Source of the DNA: Sinorhizobium mexicanum
Lineage (GTDB): Bacteria; Pseudomonadota; Alphaproteobacteria; Rhizobiales; Rhizobiaceae
Length of the DNA: 64,000 bases
NCBI RefSeq assembly: GCF_013488225.1
Contig: NZ_CP041238.1
Coordinates: 1,575,501 to 1,639,500, forward strand
Direction: 5' to 3'
Below are positions 8,693 through 17,480 of the stretch, in pieces. Under the pieces are notes generated by a model. It was not told where the DNA came from. It was given only the letters and a program-made list of their open reading frames with translations, and did not search any database. Made by a program: the position numbers and the translations under genes. Positions within the stretch are counted from its first letter, which is position 1, and every line of letters starts with the position of its first letter.

Positions 8693-9033
8693 CGCTCATT
8701 CGTTCCGTCGACCGGGCTCCGACTGCTCCTAATCGGCACAGCGGGCGCGGCTCCTTCGATTCAGAAATGGTGGAGCGATTTTCGTGCCACGCCGATATTA
8801 AGGTTAACGATCGGTTTCGATTGCGCTGGACGCCGCGTGCTGGCACCTAGATGTCATCACTTCACGAAGGTTTGCCTTCAGCACGCTATTGGAGTTCGGT
8901 ATAAGGGCTCACCGGCCGTTCAGTTTTTACTGGACGGTCTTTTTTTGTTTGCTTATGCCTTCGCGCTATCCAGCGGCAGTACTGCCGTAGAACCTGATCG
9001 CGAACGCGCAAGCAGCGATGGAAGAGAGCAGGC
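8693..9033. other. 341-base gap holding a strong orphan terminator
   Basis: Lies between the divergent PAS_5 and rhomboid genes. The only clear element is the plus-strand intrinsic terminator at 8914-8947, about 90 bases before the rhomboid start. No protein gene ends just before it on that strand, so an untranslated RNA or a leader attenuator is possible. Confidence 0.45.
8914..8947 (+). terminator. strong intrinsic terminator with no upstream gene (possible sRNA end)
   Basis: An 11-bp stem (8914-8924 with 8929-8939, two G-T pairs) closes a TTTT loop and is followed by seven T residues. This is one of the clearest intrinsic terminators in the window, yet the nearest gene upstream runs the other way. 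Confidence 0.75.
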
Positions 9034-9765
9034 ATGGAACGAGATCAGGCAGCGACACCAGCGGAAACGGATGCCGAAAAGGATACGGCCCGTGCCCGCG
9101 AACCCGCCTTCAATCTGCCGGCGGGACTAACCGGCATCCTCTTGTTTCTCATCGCCGTTCATGCGTTGAGGACCTATCTCCTGTCGCCGGCGGTAGATCA
9201 GGAACTGATCCTGAACTTCGCCTTCCTGCCCGTTCGCTACACGCTCCCGCTTTCCGAACAGGGGCTCGTCTGGCTTTGGACGCCAGTCACCTACTCATTT
9301 CTGCACGGCAGTTGGGATCATCTCATCTTCAACATCTTCTGGATGGTTGCCTTCGGGGCGCCGGTCGTGCGGCGCATCGGCATGGTGCGCCTGGCCGTGT
9401 TCTGGTGCCTTTCGGCCGCCGCTGCCGTTGCCTTGCACACCGTATTTCATTGGGGCGAAATTATCGTCGTGGTTGGCGCCTCCGGGGTTGTTTCCGGGTT
9501 CATGGGGGCGGCAGCGCGTTTCGTCTTCTCGCCGAGCGGCCGCATCAGCCGCCAGTTCGCGCACCTCAACCGGCGGCTTTCGCTAACCGAAACGCTTGCC
9601 AACCGCTCTGTGCTGGTCTTCACCGGCATCTGGTTCCTGACCAATTTTCTCGTCGGCCTCGGCATGTTTTCCGTTGGCGGCGCGGGAAGCGTCGCCTGGG
9701 AAGCGCATATTGGCGGTTTCCTGTTCGGCTTCCTCCTTTTCGGGTTCTTTGACCCGCGCGACTAA
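9034..9765 (+). CDS. rhomboid family intramembrane serine protease
   Basis: A 243-residue multi-span membrane protein with about six hydrophobic segments. The catalytic signatures are present: YSFLHGSWDHLIFN (the conserved helix-2 His/Asn motif), GASGVVSG with the nucleophile serine, and AHIGGFLFG with the catalytic histidine in the last segment. The N-terminal 30 residues are charged and cytoplasmic. Substrate unknown. It is a single gene, preceded by the orphan terminator and followed by a gap rich in repeats. Confidence 0.92.
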   Translation: MERDQAATPAETDAEKDTARAREPAFNLPAGLTGILLFLIAVHALRTYLLSPAVDQELILNFAFLPVRYTLPLSEQGLVWLWTPVTYSFLHGSWDHLIFNIFWMVAFGAPVVRRIGMVRLAVFWCLSAAAAVALHTVFHWGEIIVVVGASGVVSGFMGAAARFVFSPSGRISRQFAHLNRRLSLTETLANRSVLVFTGIWFLTNFLVGLGMFSVGGAGSVAWEAHIGGFLFGFLLFGFFDPRD

Positions 9766-9800
9766 GACTACGGATTCCGCCGTAACTTACGAAAAAACAG

Positions 9801-9847
9801 TCACATTTATGATCCCAAATTGTTTCAAGGCGGATTCATAAATGTGA
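9801..9847. repeat. AT-rich inverted repeat downstream of rhomboid gene
   Basis: TCACATTTATGATCC (9801-9815) is matched by GGATTCATAAATGTGA (9832-9847), a 15-bp stem with one bulged base and a 16-base spacer. It does not resemble the GC-rich repeats around it and has no T-run. Confidence 0.6.
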
Positions 9848-9924
9848 TGGCTGACACACCGGGGCGGCCGAGCGACAAGGCTTGATTTCCCAAGATCGCT
9901 GGAGCACCATTCCCTACGGTCGCC

Positions 9925-10027
9925 TGCTGCATGTTTGCTTAAATCGCAACCGATTTAAGGATAAAAACATGCGGGAACTCAAAGTGCTACAGCCTTTGCG
10001 CGTCTGATATGACACGCGGTGCTGTAG
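9925..10027 (+). repeat. RIME-like palindromic repeat, type B copy B2
   Basis: First palindrome: TGCATGTTT ... TTAAATCGCAACCGATTTAA ... AAACATGC. Second: ACAGCCTTTGCGCGTCTGAT to GCTGTAG. The order matches B1, and is reversed in the copies at 12560, 17546 and 51224. Confidence 0.7.
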
Positions 10028-10268
10028 AGAGGGCGAGCGTGCAAGGCTGGGTGTCGGCCTGGGTTTCGTGCAGGAGAGGCGCGAGGACCAGCGATCGACA
10101 TCGGATATTGGGGCGGGTTCCTGCGGCAACCTGCACGGATCTTTGTGCAGAGGCTCGGAGTGTTAAAGCGACCATCAAGCATCCGAAGTGACGCGCGGCG
10201 CTGCAAGCACACGAGACGGCCAGAACTTCGTCCCACCGACCCAGCGTGGTCTAACGGGAGATGTGTGG

Positions 10269-10697
10269 ATGTCGGTAAGAGCGATTCTCAACGAAAAAGG
10301 CCACAACGTCGTGACTGTCACTCCGGATGTGACAGTGCATCAGGCTGCGACCTTTCTGCATGACAATCGTATCGGGGCGGTCGTCGTTGTCGATCCGGAC
10401 GATCAAATCGTTGGCATTCTGACGGAGCGTGATGTCGTGGCTTCGATCGCCAAATATGGTGCCACCTGTCTCGACAGCCCGGTTTCGTCCGTCATGTGGC
10501 AAAACGTCTATTGCTGCCGCGAGGAGATGTCCATTGCGACGCTGATGGAAATGATGAGCAAGCTGCGTGCACGCCACTTGCCCGTGGAACGAGAAGGTCG
10601 TCTGGCTGGCATCGTATCGATTGGTGACGTAGTTAAGCACCATATCCGCGCAATGGAGCACGAGACCGAACAGATCAAGGCCTATATCGCTGGTTGA
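10269..10697 (+). CDS. CBS-domain pair protein
   Basis: The 142-residue protein consists of two CBS motifs, about residues 10-65 (VTPDVTVHQAATFLHDNRIGAVVVVD ... GILTERDVVASIAKYG) and 75-130 (CCREEMSIATLMEMMSKLRARHLPV ... GIVSIGDVVKHHI). Such stand-alone CBS proteins bind adenine nucleotides and act as regulators of unknown partners. The start at 10269 is chosen because GGGAG lies nine bases upstream. Upstream in-frame codons pass through repeat DNA. It stands alone. Confidence 0.92.
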   Translation: MSVRAILNEKGHNVVTVTPDVTVHQAATFLHDNRIGAVVVVDPDDQIVGILTERDVVASIAKYGATCLDSPVSSVMWQNVYCCREEMSIATLMEMMSKLRARHLPVEREGRLAGIVSIGDVVKHHIRAMEHETEQIKAYIAG

Positions 10698-10702
10698 CGG
10701 GA

Positions 10703-10724
10703 AGGGGCGGCGCGATGCCGCCCT
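10703..10724 (+). terminator. GC hairpin between convergent genes
   Basis: GGGCGGC-gcgat-GCCGCCC (10705-10723) sits a few bases after the CBS-protein stop. It lacks a T-run and may end transcription weakly from either side. Confidence 0.35.
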
Positions 10725-10822
10725 CCACACACACACCTGCGGTGCTGCGCGTATTATCAGACGTCAATCACTTGAGATGCTACGCAATCAAGACGGAAAG
10801 ATCGGCGGGCGTGCCTATACGT

Positions 10823-11785
10823 TTAGCGGATCAGCACTTCCTGCATGCGTCGGATCTCCGCTAGCTTCCCCTTCGCTTCGTGATAGCCACGGTCGATCGC
10901 CTCGCCGGCGCGATGAAATTCCGAAAGACCTATGTCGTTGAGCTTTGGGTGAAGAGCGAGATCTGGTGGATCGCCGGCAAGCCGGGCGCGCGAGATACGA
11001 TCCTGAATGATATTGAAGGCCTGTACCATGACGCTCGTCATGCCGAGACGCGCAGAGTAGGGGCTACCGTCCTTGATGGGCGCATCCACGGCTTCCATGC
11101 CGGCGCTGTGCTTAACGACGGCCGAGCGTCCGTAGAGATCGTAGTTGAGGTTGACCGCAACGACGAGTTGCTGCTCATGGGCGCGACACACCGAAACCGG
11201 AACCGGGTTGACCAAGGCACCATCGACGAGCAGTCGGCCATTGGCGCTGATCGGCTCGAAAATGCCGGGGAGCGCATAGGACGCGCGGATGGCGGTTATA
11301 AGCGAGCCCTTCTCGATCCAGACCTCATGGCCGCTGTGAACTTCGGTGGCGACAGCAATGAAGGGGCGATCGAGTTCTTCGATGCTGAGGCCCTTCAGGT
11401 GCTCCTGCATGCGTTTGGTCAGTCGCAGGCCGCCGAACAAACCGCCGCCGCCGATCGCGAAATCGAGCAGGCCGGCGATGCGCCGCACGGTGAGAGAACG
11501 GGCGAAGGCTTCCAACTCGTCCAGTTTACCGGCGAGGTAGCAGCCGCCCACGAGCGCCCCGATCGACGTGCCGGCAATCATGCCGACCTCGATACCTTCC
11601 TCATCGAGCGCCCGCAGCACGCCGATATGCGCCCAGCCGCGCGCTGCGCCACCGCCCAGGGCAATGGCGATCTTCGGTTTCGGGGGTTGGGGAGCAGGCG
11701 CTGGAGGAGCAGTTGTGAGCGAAGATCCATCCGGGTCGGATAGGTCGGGAATCTGGTTGCTACGCGTGAATGTCCAGTTCAACAT
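10823..11785 (-). CDS. patatin-like phospholipase
   Basis: A 320-residue cytoplasmic or membrane-associated hydrolase. The patatin fold is marked by the oxyanion loop GGGAARGWAHIG (residues 44-55), the nucleophile elbow G-T-S74-I-G, and the catalytic aspartate D188 in DGA, with NPVP right after. An N-terminal Pro-rich stretch of about 35 residues precedes the domain and no signal peptide is seen. The family hydrolyses acyl esters of phospholipids; the native substrate is unknown. It is of the RssA/YchK kind in layout. It stands alone. Confidence 0.9.
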   Translation of the reverse strand: MLNWTFTRSNQIPDLSDPDGSSLTTAPPAPAPQPPKPKIAIALGGGAARGWAHIGVLRALDEEGIEVGMIAGTSIGALVGGCYLAGKLDELEAFARSLTVRRIAGLLDFAIGGGGLFGGLRLTKRMQEHLKGLSIEELDRPFIAVATEVHSGHEVWIEKGSLITAIRASYALPGIFEPISANGRLLVDGALVNPVPVSVCRAHEQQLVVAVNLNYDLYGRSAVVKHSAGMEAVDAPIKDGSPYSARLGMTSVMVQAFNIIQDRISRARLAGDPPDLALHPKLNDIGLSEFHRAGEAIDRGYHEAKGKLAEIRRMQEVLIR

Positions 11786-12088
11786 CCGGCACCTCCAACA
11801 TCGCCGAATAGACTACCAAGTGCGCGCGTCTGGTAGGAGGCCCCTGCCAAGCCGGCGATGGTGCCGTCTTGTTTGAATTCATTGCTGAAAGACTGGCACC
11901 CTAACTGAGATATACCACCGTTCCCGTCGTCAATTTTGGCGGGCGCGATAAAGATTAGATACAGCCTGCAACACTTTTCGCTTCGCCGCAGTTTCGACGG
12001 TAACCGCTTCCTTGATTAATGATTAGGCGCCCGTTTGGTTGCCAAAAAATAAATATAGCACGTGGTTGAACCAAGAAAACGCAGATAC
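11786..12088. other. 303-base gap, no gene seen
   Basis: Upstream region of the patatin gene and downstream of hisI (both minus strand). The part near 12005-12060 is AT-rich (a CAAAAAATAAATATAGC-like stretch). I see no terminator with a clear stem, no RNA gene and no convincing open frame. Confidence 0.4.
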
Positions 12089-12541
12089 TTAATTTTTGCT
12101 GTAGACCGGTGCGGGATCGAACTGCCGGTGGTTGTCCGTTATCGTCACTGTGGCTTTGCCCTCATCGAGGCTCACGGTGCGGTAGAAGCAAGAGCGGCGG
12201 CCGGTGTGGCATGTGGCCTCGTGGCCGGCCACCGAAACCTTCAGCCAAATGGCGTCCTGATCACAATCGGTTCGTATTTCCTCGACGGTCTGCAGGTTGC
12301 CCGAACTCTCGCCTTTCTTCCACAGCCCCTTGCGCGAACGGCTGTAGTAGTGCGCAACGCCGGTTTCAATGGTCAGAGCCAGTGCCTCGGCGTTCATATG
12401 CGCGACCATCAGCAGCTCGCCGTCGCGCGCATCGGTGACGACGGCGGTAACGAGCCCTTTCTCGTCGAAGCGGGGGGTAAAGGCCGGACCAGTCTCCAGT
12501 ACGGCCTTGTCTTCCGAAGGGGCGTCGAAGGTGAACGTCAT
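12089..12541 (-). CDS. hisI: phosphoribosyl-AMP cyclohydrolase
   Basis: Opens the adenine ring of phosphoribosyl-AMP in histidine biosynthesis. The 150-residue product carries the family signatures: [35 protein letters not shown] (Mg/Zn ligands) and [11 protein letters not shown] (zinc cysteines). The ATG at 12541 is chosen because GGAG lies about nine bases upstream; ATG 12556 lies in frame but has no ribosome site. This is the monofunctional HisI without the HisE domain, as expected in alphaproteobacteria. The rest of the his pathway is not in the window. Confidence 0.95.
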   Translation of the reverse strand: MTFTFDAPSEDKAVLETGPAFTPRFDEKGLVTAVVTDARDGELLMVAHMNAEALALTIETGVAHYYSRSRKGLWKKGESSGNLQTVEEIRTDCDQDAIWLKVSVAGHEATCHTGRRSCFYRTVSLDEGKATVTITDNHRQFDPAPVYSKN

Positions 12542-12559
12542 CGTATAAGGCTCCATAGC

Positions 12560-12610
12560 TACAGCGTCGCGCGTCTTATCAGACGCGCAAACGACACTGT
12601 AGCATTTTGA
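12560..12610 (-). repeat. RIME-like repeat, half unit, type B copy B3
   Basis: Only the second palindrome is present: TACAGCGTCGCGCGTC ... GACGCGCAAACGACACTGTA, followed by GCATTTTGAA, in the orientation opposite to B2. It sits between folE and hisI, directly before the hisI start. Confidence 0.6.
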
Positions 12611-12624
12611 ATTTGCAGTAGAGC

Positions 12625-13242
12625 TTACTTGAAGCCCCGCAGCATGGTCATGAAACGAGCCTGTTCGGCCGGATCGCTTTGGAAGCTGCCGGTAAATGTC
12701 GTCGTCAGCGTCGTCGAACCCTGCTTCTGAACGCCGCGCATCGCCATGCACATATGCTCGGCCTCGATCATGACGGCAACGCCGCGCGGCGCGAGCGTTT
12801 CGTCGATGGCCCTGGCGATCTGCGCCGTCATCGTCTCCTGGGTCTGTAGCCGGCGGGCATAGATGTCGACGACACGGGCGATCTTGGAAAGGCCGAGTAC
12901 ACGGCCGTTCGGCATATAGGCGACATGCGCCTTGCCGATGATCGGCACCATATGATGCTCGCAGTGGGAGAAGAACGGAATGTCCTTCACCAGCACCATG
13001 TCGTCGTAGCCCGCGACCTCCTCGAAGGTCCGTCCGAGCACATCCTCTGCCGCGAGCTCGTAGCCGCCGAACAGTTCCTTGTACGCCTTGACGACCCGCG
13101 CCGGCGTATCTTTGAGACCCTCGCGCTCCGGATCGTCGCCGGCCCAGCGTAGCAGCACGCGGACTGCTTCCTCGGCCTCCTTCTGGGTCGGTCGGCCGCT
13201 CGCATCGTCGAGCAAAGGAAAATTCTTCACTATGGCGTCCAT
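12625..13242 (-). CDS. folE: GTP cyclohydrolase I
   Basis: Converts GTP to dihydroneopterin triphosphate, the first step to tetrahydrofolate. The 205-residue protein shows [18 protein letters not shown] with the zinc cysteine and histidine, [14 protein letters not shown], and [12 protein letters not shown] with the second zinc cysteine. The ATG at 13242 has AAGGGG upstream; six more in-frame codons to 13260 are unlikely. It reads in the same direction as hisI and is separated from it by a half repeat. Confidence 0.95.
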   Translation of the reverse strand: MDAIVKNFPLLDDASGRPTQKEAEEAVRVLLRWAGDDPEREGLKDTPARVVKAYKELFGGYELAAEDVLGRTFEEVAGYDDMVLVKDIPFFSHCEHHMVPIIGKAHVAYMPNGRVLGLSKIARVVDIYARRLQTQETMTAQIARAIDETLAPRGVAVMIEAEHMCMAMRGVQKQGSTTLTTTFTGSFQSDPAEQARFMTMLRGFK

Positions 13243-13582
13243 AATGGCCCCTTTAAGCAATACGGGATTGCTGACGTTTTATCTTTCGGACAACTCGCCA
13301 CTGGCCATTCGCCTAACCCTGCAGGCTTGGGTTCCGTTGGCGGGCTCCGGGGCTTTCGGGTCCTGGCTTAGCAGTGCACTGGACCGTCCGGCACGGTTTC
13401 CCAAACAACAGGCGACTTGATGTTCCCTTGCGGAACTGTCGCCCCAACACGACATAGCATATAGTATGGTGCCACATGGATGAAAGAGGCCGAATGTGCA
13501 GTGCGGTGCTTTTTTCCTGTGTACCGGAGAAAATCATGCGCCAATTACCCAAAACCGCGAAAAATGAGCCGGATCGCGTCAA
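13243..13582. other. 340-base divergent promoter region of folE and the NifU-like gene
   Basis: Holds promoters for two divergent genes. A nested hairpin at 13411-13443 has outer arms GGCGAC/GTCGCC and inner arms GTTCC/GGAAC. I cannot place -35/-10 boxes with confidence. Confidence 0.4.
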
Positions 13583-14029
13583 ATGATGGATGACATTTAC
13601 AACAACAGAATTCTCGAATTCGCTGGCAACATCCCCCGCATCGGAATGTTGGCGGATGCCGACGCCGAGGCGGCGGCACATTCGAAGCTGTGCGGCTCGA
13701 AAGTAAGGATCTGGCTGAAGATGGAGGGAGACGTCGTGACCGACTTCGCCCATGACGTCAAGGCATGCGCCCTTGGGCAGGCTTCGTCCTCGATCATGGC
13801 GCGCCATGTCGTCGGCGCCAACGCCGGTGAGATCCGAAGAGCCCGAGAGGAGATGCTCTCCATGCTGAAGGCGGACGGCGAGGGCCCGTCGGGCCGCTTC
13901 GAGGACATGCGCTTCCTGAGGCCCGTTCGGGACTACAAGGCCCGCCATGCCTCCACGATGCTGACCTTCGATGCAGTGGTCGACGCCATAGGCCAGATAG
14001 AAGCAAGGCGGCTTGCCGCCGCGGTCTGA
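13583..14029 (+). CDS. NifU-like iron-sulfur cluster scaffold family protein
   Basis: The 148-residue protein matches the NifU N-terminal/IscU fold, with a first cysteine C37 in SKLCGSK and a second C62 in VKACALGQASSS, the hallmark of that family. The third cysteine of true scaffolds is replaced: the expected position reads DYKARHAS with H122. The aspartate normally after the first cysteine is a serine. It may bind a cluster differently or serve another role. It overlaps nothing and is followed by yidD after three bases, suggesting a shared transcript. Confidence 0.85.
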   Translation: MMDDIYNNRILEFAGNIPRIGMLADADAEAAAHSKLCGSKVRIWLKMEGDVVTDFAHDVKACALGQASSSIMARHVVGANAGEIRRAREEMLSMLKADGEGPSGRFEDMRFLRPVRDYKARHASTMLTFDAVVDAIGQIEARRLAAAV

Positions 14030-14032
14030 GCA

Positions 14033-14407
14033 ATGTGCGCTGAGCCTCACCATGATCATGCCCTTCGTCCGGCGGTTCGCACCCGGGGGCGGAACTGGTC
14101 CGGCCCGTTTCGCAAGACGCCGGGGCGGCTCTTCGGCATGGCCCTCATTCGCGCCTACCAACTGACGCTGTCGAGTTTCATCGGAAACTCCTGCCGGCAC
14201 CTTCCGACCTGCTCGGAATACGGCTTCGAGGCGATTGCCCGCCATGGTCTATGGGCCGGGGGCTGGATGACGTTCTTTCGCGTGGCCCGATGCGGCCCTG
14301 GGGGAACCCATGGCTTCGATCCGGTGCCGGAGGAGCTGACATCACGCCAGATCTGGTATGCACCATGGCGCTACTGGCGGCAGACGAAAGAAGGCCGGCT
14401 GCCATGA
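14033..14407 (+). CDS. yidD: membrane protein insertion efficiency factor YidD
   Basis: A 124-residue protein with the YidD core ALIRAYQLTLSSFIGNSCRH, PTCSEYGFEAI, and RVARCGPGGTHGFDPVP. Cysteines 54, 60 and 87 are the conserved ones. YidD assists YidC in inserting inner-membrane proteins. Usually it sits between rnpA and yidC; here it is outside that locus, downstream of the NifU-like gene and overlapping the next gene by ATGA. The N-terminal 35 residues are longer than in E. coli. Confidence 0.93.
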   Translation: MCAEPHHDHALRPAVRTRGRNWSGPFRKTPGRLFGMALIRAYQLTLSSFIGNSCRHLPTCSEYGFEAIARHGLWAGGWMTFFRVARCGPGGTHGFDPVPEELTSRQIWYAPWRYWRQTKEGRLP

Positions 14408-14823
14408 CGATACCGATGGAATACCGGCAGGCCTCTGCCGATTTCGACCGGTTTATTCTGGACGTGCGCGATATTGCCGGCCTTCAGACCACCAATCAGG
14501 CCTATACCATGGTGCAGGCGGTCTTGCAGACTTTCCGCCGACGTCTCGATGTTCCCGACGCGCTGCTCTTTGCAAATGTCTTGCCGCCGGTGCTCCGCGC
14601 GCTCTTTGTCGCCGACTGGGATATGGAAGAGCCGCAGATGCCCTTCGCCGGTCGTTTTGCGATGACACGCGAGGTGCAATCGCTCCGCCCCGATCACAAT
14701 CTTTCTCCGGATACCGCAATCGCTGACGTTGCGGCGGCGTTGCGTCGGAACATTGACGAACTGACGCTGGATCGCGTGCTGGCGCGACTGCCCGCAGGCG
14801 CGACCGATTTCTGGCGGGCGTGA
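14404..14823 (+). CDS. DUF2267 family protein
   Basis: The 139-residue protein starts at ATG 14404, overlapping the yidD stop by four bases, so translation is probably coupled. It has the DUF2267 pattern: TTNQAYTMVQAVLQTFRRRL, DALLFANVLPPVLRALFV, and the C-terminal region with alternating helices. The family is widespread, soluble and of unknown function. A later start at 14416 is possible. Confidence 0.85.
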   Translation: MTIPMEYRQASADFDRFILDVRDIAGLQTTNQAYTMVQAVLQTFRRRLDVPDALLFANVLPPVLRALFVADWDMEEPQMPFAGRFAMTREVQSLRPDHNLSPDTAIADVAAALRRNIDELTLDRVLARLPAGATDFWRA

Positions 14824-14830
14824 TCGGACG

Positions 14831-15367
14831 ATGAGCTATGTGGCGTTGCTGTACAGCATTATCCTAAGCGACAGGCGGCGTGTCGTCATGACTGACCTGC
14901 GGACCATGGCGGAACGTCTTGGCTATCATGCGCCACGCACCCTCGTCGCCACGGGCAACATCGTATTCGACGCGCCCGACAAACCGCTTGCCGACATCGA
15001 GGCCGAACTGGAATCGGCGTTTGCCGTGACGTTCGGTCGCCATGTCGACATTATCGCGCGGCGCGGAGACGATTGGCGGAGGCTTGTTGCCGGCAACCCG
15101 TTTCCCGCCGAAAGCGAGGCAGATCCGACGCGTGTCCATGTTCGGGTGATGCGCTCACCGCTTCACCGCGACGTGCTCGAAATGTTCCGCGGCCATTGTT
15201 CGAGGGGTGAGCGTATGCAGATCGTCGGCGGCGACCTCTGGGTGGATTTTGGCGGAAAGGCCAGCGAATCGAAGCTGCTCGGCGTGTTGACCACCAAGCG
15301 GTTGGGCATTGGCACATTCCGCAACTGGAACACGGTGCGCGGTCTGCGCGACATGCTATCCGGCTGA
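14831..15367 (+). CDS. DUF1697 family protein
   Basis: The 178-residue protein contains the DUF1697 features: an N-terminal YVALLYSI strand, LGYHAPRTLVATGNIVFD, the middle VRVMRSPL, and the C-terminal GTFRNWNTVRGL motif. This family has a ferredoxin-like fold and unknown function. It follows DUF2267 by seven bases on the same strand and ends about 130 bases before thrS. Confidence 0.88.
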   Translation: MSYVALLYSIILSDRRRVVMTDLRTMAERLGYHAPRTLVATGNIVFDAPDKPLADIEAELESAFAVTFGRHVDIIARRGDDWRRLVAGNPFPAESEADPTRVHVRVMRSPLHRDVLEMFRGHCSRGERMQIVGGDLWVDFGGKASESKLLGVLTTKRLGIGTFRNWNTVRGLRDMLSG

Positions 15368-15497
15368 ACGGCCTCTCCTTTACTCGACCGTCAAAAACAT
15401 TTATCAGGCGCGCGTCAATAATCGGCGGCTGCTCTCATGCAAAAGCCCGGCAACCATACCACCCGCATTCGTTGGCGGGACTGGATAGGAGATCATA

Positions 15498-17480
15498 ATG
15501 TCGCATACCGTTTCCCTTACATTTCCTGATGGCTCCGCTCGCGAATTCGCGGCCGGCACGACCGGTCGCGATGTGGCCGAGTCGATTTCCAAGTCGCTCG
15601 CCAAGAAGGCTGTCGCAATCGCGCTCGATGGTGAGCTGCGCGACCTTTCGGACGCCGTGACCGATGGCCGCATCGAGATCATCACGCGCGAAGACAGGCG
15701 TTCGCTCGAGCTTATTCGTCACGATGCCGCCCACGTGATGGCCGAGGCGGTGCAGGAACTGTGGCCGGGAACACAGGTGACCATCGGTCCTGTCATCGAT
15801 AACGGCTTTTATTACGACTTCGCGAAGAATGAGCCCTTCACGCCCGACGACCTGCCTGTCATCGAGAAGAAGATGAAGGAGATCATCGCGCGCAACAAAC
15901 CCTTCACCAAAGAGATCTGGTCGCGCGAGAAGGCGAAGGAGGTCTTTGCCGCAAAGGGCGAGGACTACAAGGTCGAGCTCGTTGACGCGATTCCTGAAGG
16001 CCAGGACCTCAAGATCTACTACCAGGGCGACTGGTTCGACCTTTGCCGCGGGCCGCACATGGCTTCGACGGGCCAGATCGGCACGGCTTTCAAGCTGATG
16101 AAGGTGGCCGGCGCCTACTGGCGCGGCGACAGCAACAATCCGATGCTGACACGCATCTACGGCACCGCATGGCACACGCAGGAAGAGCTCGATCAATATC
16201 TGCACGTGCTTGCCGAAGCCGAAAAGCGCGACCATCGGCGCCTTGGCCGGGAAATGGACCTCTTTCATTTTCAGGAAGAGGGCCCCGGCGTCGTCTTCTG
16301 GCACGGCAAGGGCTGGCGCATGTTCCAGACACTGGTCGCCTATATGCGGCGCCGACTTGCCAACACCTATCAGGAAGTCAATGCACCGCAGGTGCTGGAC
16401 AAATCGCTATGGGAGACCTCGGGCCACTGGGGCTGGTACCGTGACAACATGTTCAAGGTGACCGTTGCCGGTGACGAAACGGACGATGACCGCGTCTTCG
16501 CATTGAAACCCATGAACTGCCCGGGTCACATCCAGATCTTCAAGCACGGCCTGAAGTCCTACCGCGAATTGCCGGTCCGGCTCGCCGAGTTTGGCAACGT
16601 CCACCGGTACGAGCCGTCGGGCGCGCTTCATGGTCTGATGCGCGTGCGCGGCTTCACGCAGGATGATGCGCATGTCTTCTGCACGGACGAGCAGATGGCG
16701 GCCGAATGCCTGCGCATCAACGACCTGATCCTGTCGGTCTACGAGGACTTTGGCTTCAAGGAAATCGTCGTCAAGCTATCGACGCGGCCGGAAAAGCGCG
16801 TCGGCTCCGATGCGCTCTGGGATCGTGCGGAGGCCGTGATGACTGACGTGCTGAAGACGATCGAGGCGCAGTCCGAAGGCCGCATCAAGACCGGTATCCT
16901 GCCGGGCGAGGGTGCGTTCTACGGTCCGAAGTTCGAATACACTCTGAAGGATGCCATCGGCCGTGAATGGCAGTGCGGAACGACTCAGGTCGACTTCAAC
17001 CTGCCGGAGCGGTTCGGTGCCTTCTACATCGACAAGGATTCGGAAAAGCGCCAGCCGGTGATGATCCACCGGGCAATTTGCGGCTCGATGGAACGTTTCC
17101 TCGGCATCCTGATCGAAAACTTCGCTGGTCACATGCCGCTCTGGATCTCGCCGTTGCAGGTCGTGGTCGCGACGATCACGTCCGAAGCCGACGACTACGG
17201 CCGCGAGGTTGCAGCGCTTCTGCGTGAGGCGGGACTTACCGTGGAAACGGACTTCCGCAACGAGAAGATCAACTACAAGGTCCGTGAGCACTCGGTGACG
17301 AAGGTGCCCGTGATCGTCGTCTGCGGCAAGCGCGAGGCAGAAGAGCGTTCGGTCAACATCCGTCGTCTCGGCTCGCAGGCGCAGACGGCGATGTCGCTCG
17401 ACGAAGCGATCGCTTCGCTCTCGGCCGAAGCGATGGCGCCGGATCTCAAGCGCAAGGCGGAAAAGAAAGTCCGGGGCTAA
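15498..17480 (+). CDS. thrS: threonine--tRNA ligase
   Basis: Charges tRNA-Thr and edits mischarged serine. The 660-residue protein has, in order, a TGS domain (1-65), an editing domain with [10 protein letters not shown] and the later zinc-type cysteine region (LCRGPH), a class II catalytic core ([37 protein letters not shown]) and the C-terminal anticodon-binding domain. The length is close to that of the full-length bacterial enzyme. Its stop codon lies inside the loop of a perfect 10-bp hairpin (17468-17491). Confidence 0.97.
   Translation: MSHTVSLTFPDGSAREFAAGTTGRDVAESISKSLAKKAVAIALDGELRDLSDAVTDGRIEIITREDRRSLELIRHDAAHVMAEAVQELWPGTQVTIGPVIDNGFYYDFAKNEPFTPDDLPVIEKKMKEIIARNKPFTKEIWSREKAKEVFAAKGEDYKVELVDAIPEGQDLKIYYQGDWFDLCRGPHMASTGQIGTAFKLMKVAGAYWRGDSNNPMLTRIYGTAWHTQEELDQYLHVLAEAEKRDHRRLGREMDLFHFQEEGPGVVFWHGKGWRMFQTLVAYMRRRLANTYQEVNAPQVLDKSLWETSGHWGWYRDNMFKVTVAGDETDDDRVFALKPMNCPGHIQIFKHGLKSYRELPVRLAEFGNVHRYEPSGALHGLMRVRGFTQDDAHVFCTDEQMAAECLRINDLILSVYEDFGFKEIVVKLSTRPEKRVGSDALWDRAEAVMTDVLKTIEAQSEGRIKTGILPGEGAFYGPKFEYTLKDAIGREWQCGTTQVDFNLPERFGAFYIDKDSEKRQPVMIHRAICGSMERFLGILIENFAGHMPLWISPLQVVVATITSEADDYGREVAALLREAGLTVETDFRNEKINYKVREHSVTKVPVIVVCGKREAEERSVNIRRLGSQAQTAMSLDEAIASLSAEAMAPDLKRKAEKKVRG

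Larger units (their letters stand above)
9766..10268. other. 503-base gap filled with inverted repeats and mosaic elements
   Basis: Contains an AT-rich inverted repeat (9801-9847), a full type B mosaic repeat (9925-10027), and a further degraded repeat-like end near 10159-10210 (GACGCGCGGCGCTGCAAGC). I see no protein gene before the CBS gene at 10269. Confidence 0.6.

Noticed and set aside
8690..8950. Possible tRNA in the gap before the rhomboid gene
   Set aside because: No cloverleaf or T-loop (GTTCRANNC) found; only the terminator hairpin is convincing.
13313..14245. 310-residue minus-strand open frame opposite the NifU-like gene
   Set aside because: Shadow of the NifU-like and yidD coding region plus intergenic DNA.
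15370..15497. T-box or attenuator leader upstream of thrS
   Set aside because: No T-box core motif or terminator/antiterminator pair is visible, and T-boxes are not expected in this group.
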